Positions 35,827 through 45,598 of a DNA stretch of 64,000 bases are shown here, one piece after another. A model generated the notes under the pieces. That model did not search any database. It saw only the letters and a list, made by a program, of their open reading frames with translations, and was not told the DNA's origin. How positions within the stretch are numbered: position 1 is the first letter of the stretch; the number at the start of each line of letters is the position of its first letter. Made by a program: the position numbers and the translations under genes. The DNA comes from Bog-473 sp963751335 (lineage in GTDB: Bacteria > Actinomycetota > Acidimicrobiia > Acidimicrobiales > RAAP-2): assembly GCA_963751335.1 (NCBI GenBank), contig CAVVUB010000004.1:372001-436000 (forward strand). The letters are read 5' to 3'.

Positions 35827-35967
35827 TGGCCAGCATTGTTGCCCACGTGGAACTGACGTGGTGTGATCGTCTCCGTGCACCGGATTGGGACACCGCTGAT
35901 GAAGCGTTGGACTGGCGAAGGGGCTCCACCGAAGGATGCTCCTGGCGGGAGCGAGGCAGAGCCCGTC

Positions 35968-36774
35968 TTATTGTGAAACGACGCCGACGCGGGCGTAGAC
36001 GAGCGTGGTGAGCCGGTCGTTGGAGGTGTCGAAAAGCTCGACCTGAATCGGCGCGTCTGGTCCCTGCCCGAGCAAGCGACATCGCGTCCGGACCGGACCG
36101 TCGCCGGTCTGCGCCAGGTAGCGGAGATCGAGATCCGTGACCACTGCGGGTATCTCGAACCGCGACGACGCCAGTTCTTCGGCGGCGGCCTCAGCCACGA
36201 GGGCGACCATTGCGCCCTGTAGGGTTCCGGCAGGATTGCGCAGGCCCGGTGTCAGCTCCATTTCGACGACGCCCTGCATGGGATCGAGCACGCGAATACC
36301 AGCCTCTTCGCGTAGGGCTTGGCAGAGCAAGCTGGACCCGTCGAACATGGCCATGATGCGTCCGACCGACGCCTGAGGTTTCGGTGGATCGAGTGCGCGA
36401 CGTTGCACCTTGGCAAATCCGATAGCACCGGTGGCGACGGGTTCTCCTTGGCCACTGACCAGGTCAACGACGGCGGTGGCCGAGCGATTGCCTCGCCGGA
36501 GGATCGTGGTCCGCGTGGAGATGTCATCGGGGGCCGTGCGTGGCCGCATACGTACCGACATATCCGAAGTGAAGGTCCACACGTCGGGATCATCGTCGAC
36601 CACGACCCCGGCCACGACGTCGATCATCAGCGCCAAGACGCTGGCCCGAACGGCTCCGTGGTGCAAGACCTCAGCCCGGGGACGGAGCTGCATCTGAAAC
36701 TCACCCTCATGGAGTTCAGCGTTCAGACCCAGCCGGTTCGGGAGCGACGCATCGCCGTCAAGAAGGTCGGTCAT
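35968..36774 (-). CDS. Tandem hot-dog thioesterase-like (PaaI-type) protein
   Basis: A 268-residue protein with two hot-dog domains. The first has HHGAVRASVLALMIDVVAGV and FTSDMSVRMRPR; the second has LRNPAGTLQGAMVALVAEAAAEE and VVTDLDLRYLAQTGDGPVRT. The second carries the GTLQGAM helix typical of PaaI-like acyl-CoA thioesterases, in which catalytic acidic residues near that helix hydrolyse CoA esters. It is probably cytoplasmic. Substrate unknown. Confidence 0.75.
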   Translation of the reverse strand: MTDLLDGDASLPNRLGLNAELHEGEFQMQLRPRAEVLHHGAVRASVLALMIDVVAGVVVDDDPDVWTFTSDMSVRMRPRTAPDDISTRTTILRRGNRSATAVVDLVSGQGEPVATGAIGFAKVQRRALDPPKPQASVGRIMAMFDGSSLLCQALREEAGIRVLDPMQGVVEMELTPGLRNPAGTLQGAMVALVAEAAAEELASSRFEIPAVVTDLDLRYLAQTGDGPVRTRCRLLGQGPDAPIQVELFDTSNDRLTTLVYARVGVVSQ

Positions 36775-36928
36775 TCTCTGGTCAGGCTCGACATCGGACG
36801 GTGACCATAGCGGTAGGCCCCTGACGACAACCAGTCATCGAGCGCCTTGGAGGCGTTGGGCGGAAATCGAGCATGCACCCGGCGCCCCGACGACCACGAG
36901 TTGGGGTCGTTGCGACTCGGTGAGGGAG

Positions 36929-37234
36929 TCAGCGCAGAGGGCGAGACGTCGCCACCTCGTAAAGCGTGATCTCAACACTGTGGGGTGCCGGCCTGGCTTC
37001 GCCATCCCGAGTGGCATTCCTCTGTTGGGCGAGGTGCTGCTGCAGGTGGTCCATTGATTCCCACCGTTCGGACAACACCGCGCGTTCGGGGTCGAGGGGG
37101 TCGGCCGCGATGACATATTCGAGGCAACCCTCCTCCTCCCGAGAGGAACGCATTGACTCGATGCTGGTTTCGACGAACCGATCCCGTTGATCCCGGTCGA
37201 TCGAGAACACTCCTTGCACAATCACGATGGCCAT
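36929..37234 (-). CDS. Antibiotic biosynthesis monooxygenase (ABM) domain protein
   Basis: A 101-residue ferredoxin-fold protein: AIVIVQGVFSIDRDQRDRFVE, SMRSSREEEGCLEYVIAADP and VLSERWESMDHLQQHLAQ. These are the ABM signatures, in which the ESMDHLQQH helix closes the pocket. Such proteins act as cofactor-free monooxygenases or small ligand-binding dimers. The function here is not indicated by its neighbours. Confidence 0.82.
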   Translation of the reverse strand: MAIVIVQGVFSIDRDQRDRFVETSIESMRSSREEEGCLEYVIAADPLDPERAVLSERWESMDHLQQHLAQQRNATRDGEARPAPHSVEITLYEVATSRPLR

Positions 37235-37389
37235 GCGTCTTGTATAGGCGATGATGGGGATGAGCGCTCCTCGCCCGTGCGCGCCGGCAATTTCGCCGCA
37301 TGAGATATCTGCTCATTGCGGACTGAGGGGATGGAGCGGAGTTGTGGATCCCCTGAAGGGCCGTGCCTGAAGACGATGGGCCCCAGTAC

Positions 37390-37647
37390 CTACGCCAGCC
37401 GCTTGGCCCTGGCCAGCCCCTCGGCGCTGTAGGTCCCATCGGGAAAGACGGCGTCCCAGGCGTCTCGGACCCCACGGAAATCCTCGCTGGGCCCGTAGGC
37501 GGCCCGTGCGGCAGCCACCACCTCGTCTCGACGGGCGGCGACAGCAACACCCGAGGCGAACTCCAACTCGTTGTCGATCTGGGCGATCGACTCGGCGAAC
37601 CGCTGTTTGTGTCCGATCAAGCGGACTTCGTTCTGGGGAGGCGTCAT
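37390..37647 (-). CDS. Hypothetical small protein
   Basis: An 85-residue protein from ATG 37647, with AGGA seven bases upstream. It is helical, with FAESIAQIDNELEFASGVAVAARRDEVVAAARAAYG-like amphipathic stretches and an acidic C-terminal part. I recognise no family. Codon usage is high-GC like the surroundings, supporting that it is a real gene. Confidence 0.5.
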   Translation of the reverse strand: MTPPQNEVRLIGHKQRFAESIAQIDNELEFASGVAVAARRDEVVAAARAAYGPSEDFRGVRDAWDAVFPDGTYSAEGLARAKRLA

Positions 37648-37877
37648 GAAGGGTCCTTGTCGTCGCTGGCACGGGGAGGGAAATTCTCCCGCCGCTCCCT
37701 CGAGTCGTAAGCGTGTTTTGAGATTCGCCCTTGGCGCTACAAAATAGCCTCGCACGAGCGCGAACGTGGAAGTCGCCCAGCTTCCCCTCGTCGGAAGGCC
37801 AACCTATCGGGGACTGGCCGGGCTCTTGGCAGCGTTGGCGCACCGCAGAGGGCCGCCAACAGTGAGAACGTATCGCC

Positions 37878-38219
37878 ATGGATCCGATCGACGTCGACGC
37901 CTTCGAGGCCCTGGTCGCAGAGGCTCTGGCGACGATCCCCGATCAGCTCCGCTCCGAGATGGACAACGTTGCGATCATCATCGACGACGAGAGCCCCCCG
38001 GGCCCGCTCTACGGCCTCTATCAGGGAGTGCCGCTGACGAAGCGGGGTGCCTATGTCGGAGCGAATCCCGATCAGATCACGCTTTTTCTCGCCACCATCT
38101 GTGAGTCGGCAACGACGACCGAGGAGTTGGCCCACAGAGTGCGCGTCACCTTGCTTCACGAGGTCGGCCACCACTTCGGCATCGGCGAAGCCAGACTGCA
38201 CGAGCTCGGTTGGTCGTAG
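37878..38219 (+). CDS. Minimal zinc metallopeptidase (MMP-like, DUF1025)
   Basis: A 113-residue protein with the zincin motif LLHEVGHHFGIGEARLHELGW at 92-112. His94, His98 and the downstream acidic residue would bind zinc, and Glu95 would be the base. The preceding segment YGLYQGVPLTKRGA and the strand DQITLFLATIC are typical of this short family. Peptidase activity has been shown for few members; cellular role unknown. Confidence 0.85.
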   Translation: MDPIDVDAFEALVAEALATIPDQLRSEMDNVAIIIDDESPPGPLYGLYQGVPLTKRGAYVGANPDQITLFLATICESATTTEELAHRVRVTLLHEVGHHFGIGEARLHELGWS

Positions 38220-38312
38220 CCCGCAAGATCGAGCGCGCGCCAAAAGCATCGGTGTTGTCACCAAACACCAGTCAGAACGGCCGAAACCGAGGTCCGAGGC
38301 TACGTTGGCATC

Positions 38313-39353
38313 GTGATTTCACCCCACGTTCGCAACCTCCGGGACAAGGTTGGGCATGATCTTCTGCTACTCCCCTCGACGGCAGTCCTGCCGCGAGACG
38401 GGGCCGGCCGGCTTCTCCTCGTCCGCCTCATCGACACGGGGAACTGGGCCACCATCGGCGGTGCGGTCGAGCCTGATGAGAGTCCCCGTGAGAGTGCTGT
38501 CCGGGAGGCCGAGGAGGAGTCCGGGGTCACGGTAAGGCTGGGCGGGGTTCTCGGAGTCCTCGGAGGTCCCGAGTATCGCGTGACCTATCCGAATGGCGAT
38601 CAGACGGCCTACGTCGTCACGGTCTTCGACGCCACAGTGATTGCGGGTGCCCCTCGACCGGACGGAGATGAGACCTCCGAGGTGGGTTGGTTCAAACAAG
38701 AGGAGTTACCGTTGGACCGGATGGGCGGTCTGGCCAAGGCCCTCTTTCGGGATCTCGGGTTGACCGGCCCCAGAGGTCACCGTGCCAATGCGCCGATCCT
38801 CGTCGTCGTCACCGGCCTGCAGGGTTGCGGCAAGTCGACCGTCGCCGGGATCGTGGCCAGCGCGCTGGGTGCACCCCTCATCTCCCACGACTGGGCCATG
38901 AGCGGGCTCCGACCATTTCCTGAGGTTCAGGCGACGCTCGACGCCATGGAGCCCGGAGGCCATGCGCATGTCGGGTGGTCAATCCTTCGCTCGCTGGCGC
39001 AATCCCACCTCGAACGCGGATCCTCGGTGGTTCTCGATGGCGTTGCACGGGCCCCGCAGATCGAGTCGCTGCGACTGCTCGCAAAGGAGGCCGAAGCTCG
39101 GCTGTTCGTGATCATGGCCGAATGTTCCGACTTGGAGCTTCATCGATCTCGGATGCAGCGCCGGGAGCGAGGAATCCCCGGTTGGTACGAGCTCGACTGG
39201 AGCCATGTGGAGCGGTCGCTCAAGAGTTGGGATCCGAACATGGCCGTGGACCTGAAGGTGGATTCGGCGAAGCCCCTCTCGATGATCGAGAAGGGATTGG
39301 CCGACTCTGTCGCCTCGCTGAAGGAGGGCGTCAGCGGCTTGTCGAGGCTCTAA
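38313..39353 (+). CDS. Nudix hydrolase fused to a P-loop kinase-like domain
   Basis: A 346-residue protein from GTG 38313. Residues 20-150 are a Nudix domain with box GGAVEPDESPRESAVREAEE at 49-68 followed by ESG. Residues 160-345 are an AAA_33/zeta-toxin-like kinase with Walker A GLQGCGKST at 168-176, a lid-like LHRSRMQRRERG and a basic helix. The first would cleave a nucleoside diphosphate-linked compound; the second would phosphorylate an unknown substrate. The two are continuous in one frame with no sign of a shift. The linked role is inference. Confidence 0.82.
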   Translation: MISPHVRNLRDKVGHDLLLLPSTAVLPRDGAGRLLLVRLIDTGNWATIGGAVEPDESPRESAVREAEEESGVTVRLGGVLGVLGGPEYRVTYPNGDQTAYVVTVFDATVIAGAPRPDGDETSEVGWFKQEELPLDRMGGLAKALFRDLGLTGPRGHRANAPILVVVTGLQGCGKSTVAGIVASALGAPLISHDWAMSGLRPFPEVQATLDAMEPGGHAHVGWSILRSLAQSHLERGSSVVLDGVARAPQIESLRLLAKEAEARLFVIMAECSDLELHRSRMQRRERGIPGWYELDWSHVERSLKSWDPNMAVDLKVDSAKPLSMIEKGLADSVASLKEGVSGLSRL

Positions 39354-39454
39354 CGATCTCTCGGCCGAGCTTGGGTGCCTCCGGATCCATGCGTGAGGTC
39401 TCAACTCCTGCAGCAACTCGAGCGATGTTTGACCCTCGTCTGTACGATTGCCTC

Positions 39455-40423
39455 ATGGTTCACGTCCAAGCTCGAGACATACCAGTCCCCACGTCTGTCA
39501 GCCAAGAGGCTCAGGCGGTTCTGGCCATGGGCCGACTCGGTCCCCCGCCGAAGGAACTGCCAGCGCTTGACGACGTCGAGGGTTGGAAGGTCTATGTCAC
39601 CGAGACCGATGCCTTCGTCCGCTCACTGGTGGGTGATGCCACCGCCGGATTCAAGGGCGACATCGAGGACCGCGACATCGGGCCGTGTCCCCTCTATGTC
39701 GTCACGCCAGAGGGCGTCGCCAACGATGATCGCCGTGTATTCTTCGACATCCACGGGGGCGCTTGGGTCCTCGGCGGCGGAGACCTGTGTAAGAGGACCA
39801 CGATCGCGTCAGCTGACGCGATCAAGGTCCGTGTCTGGTCAGTGGACTACAGGATGCCGCCTGACCATCCGTTTCCCGCTCCTCTCGATGACTGCCTCAC
39901 CGCGTACCGAGTACTCCTGGACGAACGCGAACCGACCGAGATCATTGTGGGCGGGACCTCTGCGGGAGGCAACCTGGCAGCGGCGCTCATCCTGCGAGCC
40001 CGCGACGAAGGACTGCCTCTGCCTGCGGCGGTCGTCTTCAACACGGGGGCCTTCGACCTCACGGGATCGGGCGACTCCTGGCAGATCAACGATGGCCTGG
40101 ACAATGTCCTGTCGGGACCCGTCGAGCCGTGTACCGAGCTTTATGCCGGGAGCCATGACCGCAGGGAGCCCCACATCTCTCCGCTCTTCGGTGATCTGAG
40201 CGGGTTCCCGCCCACCATTCTCCTCAGCGGTACACGCGACCGGCTCCTCTCCGACAACGTTCGGATGCACAGAGCTCTGCGCGCCGCCGGAGTTGAGGCC
40301 GAGCTTCACGTATGGGAGGCGGCCGGCCACGGGGGGTTCCTGGGCATGGCTCCCGAGGATGCCGAGCGATTCGCTGAGGTGCGACGCTTTGCCAAAAGAT
40401 ACTGGGCTGATGCCGCGAAGTGA
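39455..40423 (+). CDS. Alpha/beta-hydrolase esterase, hormone-sensitive lipase family
   Basis: A 322-residue hydrolase with HGGAW at 100-104 (oxyanion hole) and GTSAGG at 167-172, whose Ser169 is the nucleophile. The catalytic Asp is probably in ILLSGTRDRLLSDN and His in AAGHGGFLGM. The spacing fits family IV esterases that cleave short acyl esters. The ATG at 39455 is used; an ATG 30 bases upstream is possible. It follows the Nudix-kinase gene by about 100 bases. Confidence 0.88.
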   Translation: MVHVQARDIPVPTSVSQEAQAVLAMGRLGPPPKELPALDDVEGWKVYVTETDAFVRSLVGDATAGFKGDIEDRDIGPCPLYVVTPEGVANDDRRVFFDIHGGAWVLGGGDLCKRTTIASADAIKVRVWSVDYRMPPDHPFPAPLDDCLTAYRVLLDEREPTEIIVGGTSAGGNLAAALILRARDEGLPLPAAVVFNTGAFDLTGSGDSWQINDGLDNVLSGPVEPCTELYAGSHDRREPHISPLFGDLSGFPPTILLSGTRDRLLSDNVRMHRALRAAGVEAELHVWEAAGHGGFLGMAPEDAERFAEVRRFAKRYWADAAK

Positions 40424-41032
40424 CGGGGGACGAATTTCGATCGTGGGACAGGTCGGTACCGGGGTTCAGCCTGCCAGGGACTGGGACACTTGCCGGTTCA
40501 ACACAATCAAGTGCCCGCCTGGCCATGCTCGACGCTGTAGGCCAGCGGGCCTGGTAGTTGGAGAAGAATCCGGCGGCAGGGATAACGCCGCTCCGTTCCG
40601 GGAACACGTGGTTTTCCTTGGTAATGACGCACCTTTGCCTGGTGGTCATGGCACTCGTCTCATCTACTCGGTAGGACCCACCAGGCCAGCCGCCGAACAA
40701 CCGACAGCAGCAAACGACGGGCTGAGAAGCATCTGCCCCGGGTACTTCGTCTTATTCGGACGAGATGCTCTTCGATCCCATGATGGTGACCATCTCGATG
40801 ACCAATGACCAGCTACCGACTTCGGGTTCTTGTTCCGATCGTCAATTTCCAGCAGAGCGCAGCTTCCGAACAGGAGGCACGCTGCCTTCTGAGGGACAGC
40901 AAGTGCGCAAGAAGTCGATCGTCATGCGAACCCATTGTCGGCGTTGACTTACAGCGATAGCGTGCCTGTGGATCACCCTCCTGTGCAGCGAGAAGATCGC
41001 GATTTCGTTTTCAATCGGGACGAGGAGACAGC
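40424..41032. other. 609-base region without a supported gene
   Basis: No frame on either strand shows a recognisable domain, and no tRNA fold, direct repeat or U-tailed hairpin was found. The sequence is less GC-rich than the flanking genes, which fits decayed or imported DNA. Confidence 0.4.
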
Positions 41033-41527
41033 GTGAACGCCTGGCTTCCGACGGACTTTGAGCCACCCCAAATCCTTGTCGTGCCGCCAGCGCATCATTT
41101 CCGTCCCATTCGAGCATCGGACGTCGGCATCGACTACCCAGCTGTCATGGGTTCGAGAGAGCGCCTCTGGGCGACCTTTGGGCGTCCATGGACTTGGCCA
41201 CTCGAGTCGATGACTCTCGAGCAGGATCGAGCTGATTTGGCAAGGCATGAGTCCGAAATGGTCGAGAGGCGATCCTTCAACTACGCCCTGCTGGACGAAG
41301 AAGAGAGAAGCCTGTCCGGATGCGTCTACATCGACCCTCCGGAACGAAAGGGGGCCGATGCCGACATCAGCTGGTGGGTGGTGGACGATCTCGTCTCGAC
41401 CCCCCTTGACGCCTTCCTGAGTGTGCTCATTCCTCGCTGGGTCGGGGAGTGCTGGCCCTTTGCTGAACCTCGGTTCATAGGACTTGACATCACCTGGGAT
41501 GAGTGGCTTCGCCTTCCTCGTAAGTGA
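41033..41527 (+). CDS. GNAT-family N-acetyltransferase-like protein
   Basis: A 164-residue protein from GTG 41033. SFNYALLDEEERSLSGCVYID, DADISWWVVDDLV and the C-terminus FIGLDITWDEWLRLP match a GNAT subgroup in which the usual Q/RxxGxG acetyl-CoA loop is not evident. Acetyl-CoA use is therefore uncertain. It stands alone after a long empty stretch. Confidence 0.65.
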   Translation: MNAWLPTDFEPPQILVVPPAHHFRPIRASDVGIDYPAVMGSRERLWATFGRPWTWPLESMTLEQDRADLARHESEMVERRSFNYALLDEEERSLSGCVYIDPPERKGADADISWWVVDDLVSTPLDAFLSVLIPRWVGECWPFAEPRFIGLDITWDEWLRLPRK

Positions 41528-41844
41528 GGAGTGATTCATGGATCGAACACCCCTGATCAACCGAATTCAGTTGACTCTTCCAAGAAAGGGCTGAGACGCT
41601 CGCCCCGCGGCCGAGGGTCAACTCAACGATTCCAGCTGAATACCTCGGTTGGAGAACGTCGGCCACGAGACGGTCGCTCGACGGCAAGTCGGCATGTCGT
41701 CCCGCCGTTGCCCAACATTGCCCTCCCGACATCCGCATCTGTCGGCCCACGAACAGCGCGATCCGCTATGTTCGGCCTCATCCTGGAAGCCGGGGGGCAT
41801 GGACGGAGAGACAGTCGAGACTTCCCCCGTGCGGGAGGTGGGAA
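41528..41844. other. 317-base region without a supported gene
   Basis: This is the leader region of the propeller gene. A GGGAGGTG ribosome site lies at its end, seven to eight bases before ATG 41845. No convincing promoter, repeat or further coding sequence was found. Confidence 0.35.
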
Positions 41845-43032
41845 ATGCGCAGAATTATCCGCTGCGGGGCCAGAGGCATGACGGCCGGTGCCCTGGCTGG
41901 GGTCTTGATCGGGAGCCTCGCCGTCTGGGCCACCGGAGCGGGCGGCGCAACGTCGACCTTGCCAAGGGCCTACGTAACGAATAGCCAGTTGAAATCTCTG
42001 TCCGTCTATTCAGGAGCCACGTTCGCAGGCACCATCTCGAACGTCGGACGCGGTCCGACCGGTATCGCCATCGACCCCAGCACCGAAGAGGCCTATGTGG
42101 CGGACTACGGTTACGTCGACAAGCCGGCTCATACCGTCACCCCTGTGGACTTGCGCACCGGTACGCCCGGCCGCCCGATCGCGGTGGGGAGTGGACCGCT
42201 CGCCATCGCTCTCACGCCGGACGGCCGCGACGCTGTGGTAACCCTCCAGGGAACAGCCAGTAGCCCGGGGCATCAGATTCGCGAGGTTGACCTCGCCACG
42301 GAGGCGGTGGCTGCTCCTGTTGGGGTTGGCGTGAATCCCGAATCCTTGGCGATCACCCCCGACAGCACGATGGCGTACGTCGCTGGGTTCAGTTCCGACG
42401 AGATCACTCCTGTGAATCTCACCACGTGGCCACCGGTGGCCGAGACACCCATCGCTCTCCCCCCAGATGACTTTCCGAGAGCCATCGCCATCGCTCCCGA
42501 CGGCAAGCGGGCCTATGTGCTTGACGCCGAACACGCGACGGTGATCCCGATCAATCTGGCGACCGAACACGTCGGGACCGCCGTCAGTTTGGTGTGCCAA
42601 GCGCAGGGCGATCCCGGCTGCACGCCCGATGCGATCACGATCTCGCCCAACGGGAAAACTGCCTACGTAGCTGCTGCAGGCTCCAGCGACGTATTGCTCT
42701 TGAGCCTGCCGTCTCTTTCCGTGGCCGCGGTGGCCCAGACGGGAGGCTATCCCGACGGTCTGGGGCTGAGTGGCAGTTGGCTCTACGTGGCCAACGGGGC
42801 GTCGAACACGATGACCGTGTTCAAAGGCCTGAGATCTCCGAGAACCCTAGGTGGTGTGACGTATCCCTTCGGGGTAGCGGTTCTTCCTGGGACAGACGAC
42901 GCCATCTCTGGCGGAGATGGTCCGGCACTCGCGCCTGCCTCGGCGTCTGCAGGGCCCAGTGACGCGCAACCTGTTCCTCCTGCGCTCAGCCCCCAAGAAC
43001 CATTCTACGGGCTTCCTGTACCTGGAAGGTAG
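41845..43032 (+). CDS. Secreted YVTN/NHL-like beta-propeller protein
   Basis: A 395-residue protein with a signal peptide (MTAGALAGVLIGSLAVWATGA, residues 12-32). The mature part has repeated blades containing GPTGIAIDPSTEEAYVADYG, GPLAIALTPDGRDAVVTL, ESLAITPDSTMAYVAGF and DAITISPNGKTAYVAAAG. This is the YVTN beta-propeller pattern, about six to seven blades. Such proteins are exported and often bind partners or cell wall material, with no conserved chemistry. The C-terminus is proline-rich. Confidence 0.8.
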   Translation: MRRIIRCGARGMTAGALAGVLIGSLAVWATGAGGATSTLPRAYVTNSQLKSLSVYSGATFAGTISNVGRGPTGIAIDPSTEEAYVADYGYVDKPAHTVTPVDLRTGTPGRPIAVGSGPLAIALTPDGRDAVVTLQGTASSPGHQIREVDLATEAVAAPVGVGVNPESLAITPDSTMAYVAGFSSDEITPVNLTTWPPVAETPIALPPDDFPRAIAIAPDGKRAYVLDAEHATVIPINLATEHVGTAVSLVCQAQGDPGCTPDAITISPNGKTAYVAAAGSSDVLLLSLPSLSVAAVAQTGGYPDGLGLSGSWLYVANGASNTMTVFKGLRSPRTLGGVTYPFGVAVLPGTDDAISGGDGPALAPASASAGPSDAQPVPPALSPQEPFYGLPVPGR

Positions 43033-43238
43033 ACGTGATTCAGCGCTCCTCCTTGGCGGAGCGACCCGAGCCGATCATCGTCGGTAGACCGGCGTTCATT
43101 TCGTTGAGACTCCTGACTCGGTTCGCCGGAACCGGATTGCACTCTTCCGTACCTCGGGGGCACGTGCGAGGCTGGCCTCAGCGAGCTGCCAAGCATCGCC
43201 GTAGTGGCGCGCGCGAACGTGAATGATCGGAGAGCGGC

Positions 43239-43751
43239 ATGCCTGAACCGGTTCCGGTGACCGAGCTGAGCGCCTTCAGCAGCCCGAATGCGACCCCAAC
43301 GGAGTGGTCGCAGGCTCGCGATGAGCTGGCCGACGCTGAGGTGTACTGGCTTTCGACGGTTCGACCTGACGGTCGCCCGCATGTCACGCCCCTGTTGGGA
43401 ATCTGGCTCGAAGGAGCTCTGTACTTCTGCACGGGACCGAACGAGCGAAAAGCGAAGAACCTCTCGGGAAACCGTCACTGCGTCCTCACGACGGGGCAGA
43501 GCACACTCGACGGTCTCGATCTCGTAATTGAAGGAACGGCCCAAAGCGTGAGCGACCAAACGGAGCTGGGACGTGTCGCCGACACCTACGAGACGAAATA
43601 CGGATCGCACTTCGTCGCACCCGATGGAACCTGGTCCGGTCTGGGGGACGCCATTCGGCGAGCAGAGGTTCTCGTCTACCGCGTGGCACCCGAAACCGGT
43701 TTTGGATTTGGCAAGGGAGGAACGTTCAGTCAAACACGCTGGGGCTTTTGA
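43239..43751 (+). CDS. Pyridoxamine 5'-phosphate oxidase-like (PPOX) flavin/F420 protein
   Basis: A 170-residue split-barrel protein. YWLSTVRPDGRPHVTPLLGIW and FCTGPNERKAKNLSGNRHCVLTTG are the FMN/F420-binding core, and LVIEGTAQSVSD completes the barrel. Actinobacterial members use FMN or F420 to reduce small substrates. No neighbour suggests the substrate. It is convergent to the propeller-pentapeptide gene, 161 bases away. Confidence 0.85.
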   Translation: MPEPVPVTELSAFSSPNATPTEWSQARDELADAEVYWLSTVRPDGRPHVTPLLGIWLEGALYFCTGPNERKAKNLSGNRHCVLTTGQSTLDGLDLVIEGTAQSVSDQTELGRVADTYETKYGSHFVAPDGTWSGLGDAIRRAEVLVYRVAPETGFGFGKGGTFSQTRWGF

Positions 43752-43912
43752 GTAGCCCCCAATGCCGGCTAAGTGTTAGGTGGAACGCTTCGACGATCTT
43801 GGCGAAGCATCTCCGGCCAAGAGTCGAACATCGAACTCCCGCTCGTCCTCGACCCGAATGTTCAGGCCGGCAAAGACCCCCTTGGCCAACGGGAGGACTT
43901 GAGTGCTTTCAA

Positions 43913-45598
43913 TCACCACGTCCCGAAGGTATTCGCTGCCCTTGATTCTGAAAGGACCGATCCGTGAAAGCGGGCTCCTGGAAGCTTCACCTGAGACACA
44001 TCGGCTCCGCTCAGATCGCAGTCGAAAAAGCGTGCGGCCTTCAAGTGTGCTGAATAGAACTCGCCACGCTCGAGGTTCACATGATCGAAGACGACCCGTT
44101 CGCCCTCGATCATTCGGAAGTTCACTCCGTCAAGCCTTCCTTCCGAGAAGGTGACATCTTGCATGTAGGCACGAGGGAGGAGCGCGCCCGACATACGACA
44201 ACCGATGAAAGTCGCGTGGGTGAAAGAGGCCTCTTCCATGTCTGCGCCCGAAAAGTCGCTTCCTTCCACCAGGACATCTATGAGGCGGAGACGATAGAGA
44301 TTTGTGGCTGTGAATGACGAACGGACGATATGCGAGTCCTCCACGAGCAGGTCCGCGAGGTCGCCTTCTGAGAAGTCGCCCTGGATCCTGATGCGACTGA
44401 TCTCGGAGCCGGCGGTGAGACGGAGATCGGGTTCCGAGGGCAGGTCGGGAGGAAGGCGAGGAGGGGCAACCGCTGCGACTGCGGGGCTCTGCACACTTGT
44501 GGTCGGCGTGGTCGTCGCGCCTAATCCCGGAAAGGACTGCTCAGCGCATTGGGGCGTGTTCTGAAATGGGATCGCGATCAATCCAGTCATCCAGCAGTGC
44601 CGCGCGTCGGCACACGACAGCGCCGAGTCCGACTCGACGCCGAGGCCGTCCGGAATCGTGCCAGGCGACCAGGTCGCACCGCCGTCGGTGGTTCGAGCTG
44701 ACACCCCCGCAGCGAAGTTGCCGGGCCCCCCGAGGTTGTCGCTCCATCCGATGGCCGTGCAGTCCTGCTCCGAACTGCAACTGAGCGACTGCATCGAATC
44801 GCCGGTCACGAGCGGCTCGTCGGTGAACGTCATGCCACCGTCTGTGGTGAAGAGAAAGGTGGCATCGGTTGTCTCCTTGGACAAGTCGTTGCTGCTTGCA
44901 GCGAGGCCGGCACAAAAGTTCACCGAGGGACACGACAACGTGTCGAGATGGCCAACATTGCTCGGGAGTGGACCGAGCGCCCACGTCGCTCCGCCGTCGT
45001 TCGTCGCGGCAAGGACAGGTTGGCCGTTGTGGGTGCCTCCAGCAGCACAGTTGGACGCACTGCCGCATGCGATCTGGCTCGTGGGGGCGAAGCCATTGGG
45101 CATCGGGTGCGCAGTCCAGATCTGGCCCCCGTCGGAACTCGCATAGAGCGATACGCCGAGCAATGGTGCTCCCGCGTAGGGACTGTTGTAGTGGCCGCTC
45201 ATGACATAGCAAACCGACGTGGTCGGGCAAGTCAGCGAACCACGCGGCGGTCCATGCGTGTATTGGCTCCATGTGCCCGAAAGTACGTCGTCAGCGAGCC
45301 TCCAGGTGCCCGAGTGAAGAGGCAGCCTGCCGGTCTGTGGTGTGTCGCCTCCGCCCCCGACGACCAGGACACCCGCCACGATCAGGACGGCAGCGCAGGC
45401 GATCAGCACCGCGGATCGCCGAAACTTGCGGGTCCGATCGTATGCCTTTGCCGAACCTTCGGATCGGCGGGGAGATTCCTCGGCAGAGGCACGGATGCGC
45501 TCCGTATCCTCGAGCTCGTGAAGGGACGGCGCTGGTGGCGCTGCGTCGACGAGCTCGATGACCAGGCTTCGGATCTGAATATCGAGCTTGTCATTCAT
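43913..45598 (-). CDS. Membrane-anchored BNR-like propeller fused to a pentapeptide-repeat domain
   Basis: A 561-residue protein in one uninterrupted frame. Residues 1-60 are cytoplasmic and charged, 62-82 form a single membrane helix (AVLIACAAVLIVAGVLVVGG), about 95-345 are a BNR/sialidase-type propeller with blades such as LYASSDGGQIWTAHP and SARTTDGGATWSPG with cysteine pairs, and about 366-561 are pentapeptide repeats (FSGADMEEASFTHATFIGC). The ATG overlaps the stop of an upstream sigma-factor remnant by eight bases, the usual place of an anti-sigma partner. Each part is known alone; the combination is not one I recognise. A lost stop codon could have created it. Confidence 0.75.
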   Translation of the reverse strand: MNDKLDIQIRSLVIELVDAAPPAPSLHELEDTERIRASAEESPRRSEGSAKAYDRTRKFRRSAVLIACAAVLIVAGVLVVGGGGDTPQTGRLPLHSGTWRLADDVLSGTWSQYTHGPPRGSLTCPTTSVCYVMSGHYNSPYAGAPLLGVSLYASSDGGQIWTAHPMPNGFAPTSQIACGSASNCAAGGTHNGQPVLAATNDGGATWALGPLPSNVGHLDTLSCPSVNFCAGLAASSNDLSKETTDATFLFTTDGGMTFTDEPLVTGDSMQSLSCSSEQDCTAIGWSDNLGGPGNFAAGVSARTTDGGATWSPGTIPDGLGVESDSALSCADARHCWMTGLIAIPFQNTPQCAEQSFPGLGATTTPTTSVQSPAVAAVAPPRLPPDLPSEPDLRLTAGSEISRIRIQGDFSEGDLADLLVEDSHIVRSSFTATNLYRLRLIDVLVEGSDFSGADMEEASFTHATFIGCRMSGALLPRAYMQDVTFSEGRLDGVNFRMIEGERVVFDHVNLERGEFYSAHLKAARFFDCDLSGADVSQVKLPGARFHGSVLSESRAANTFGTW

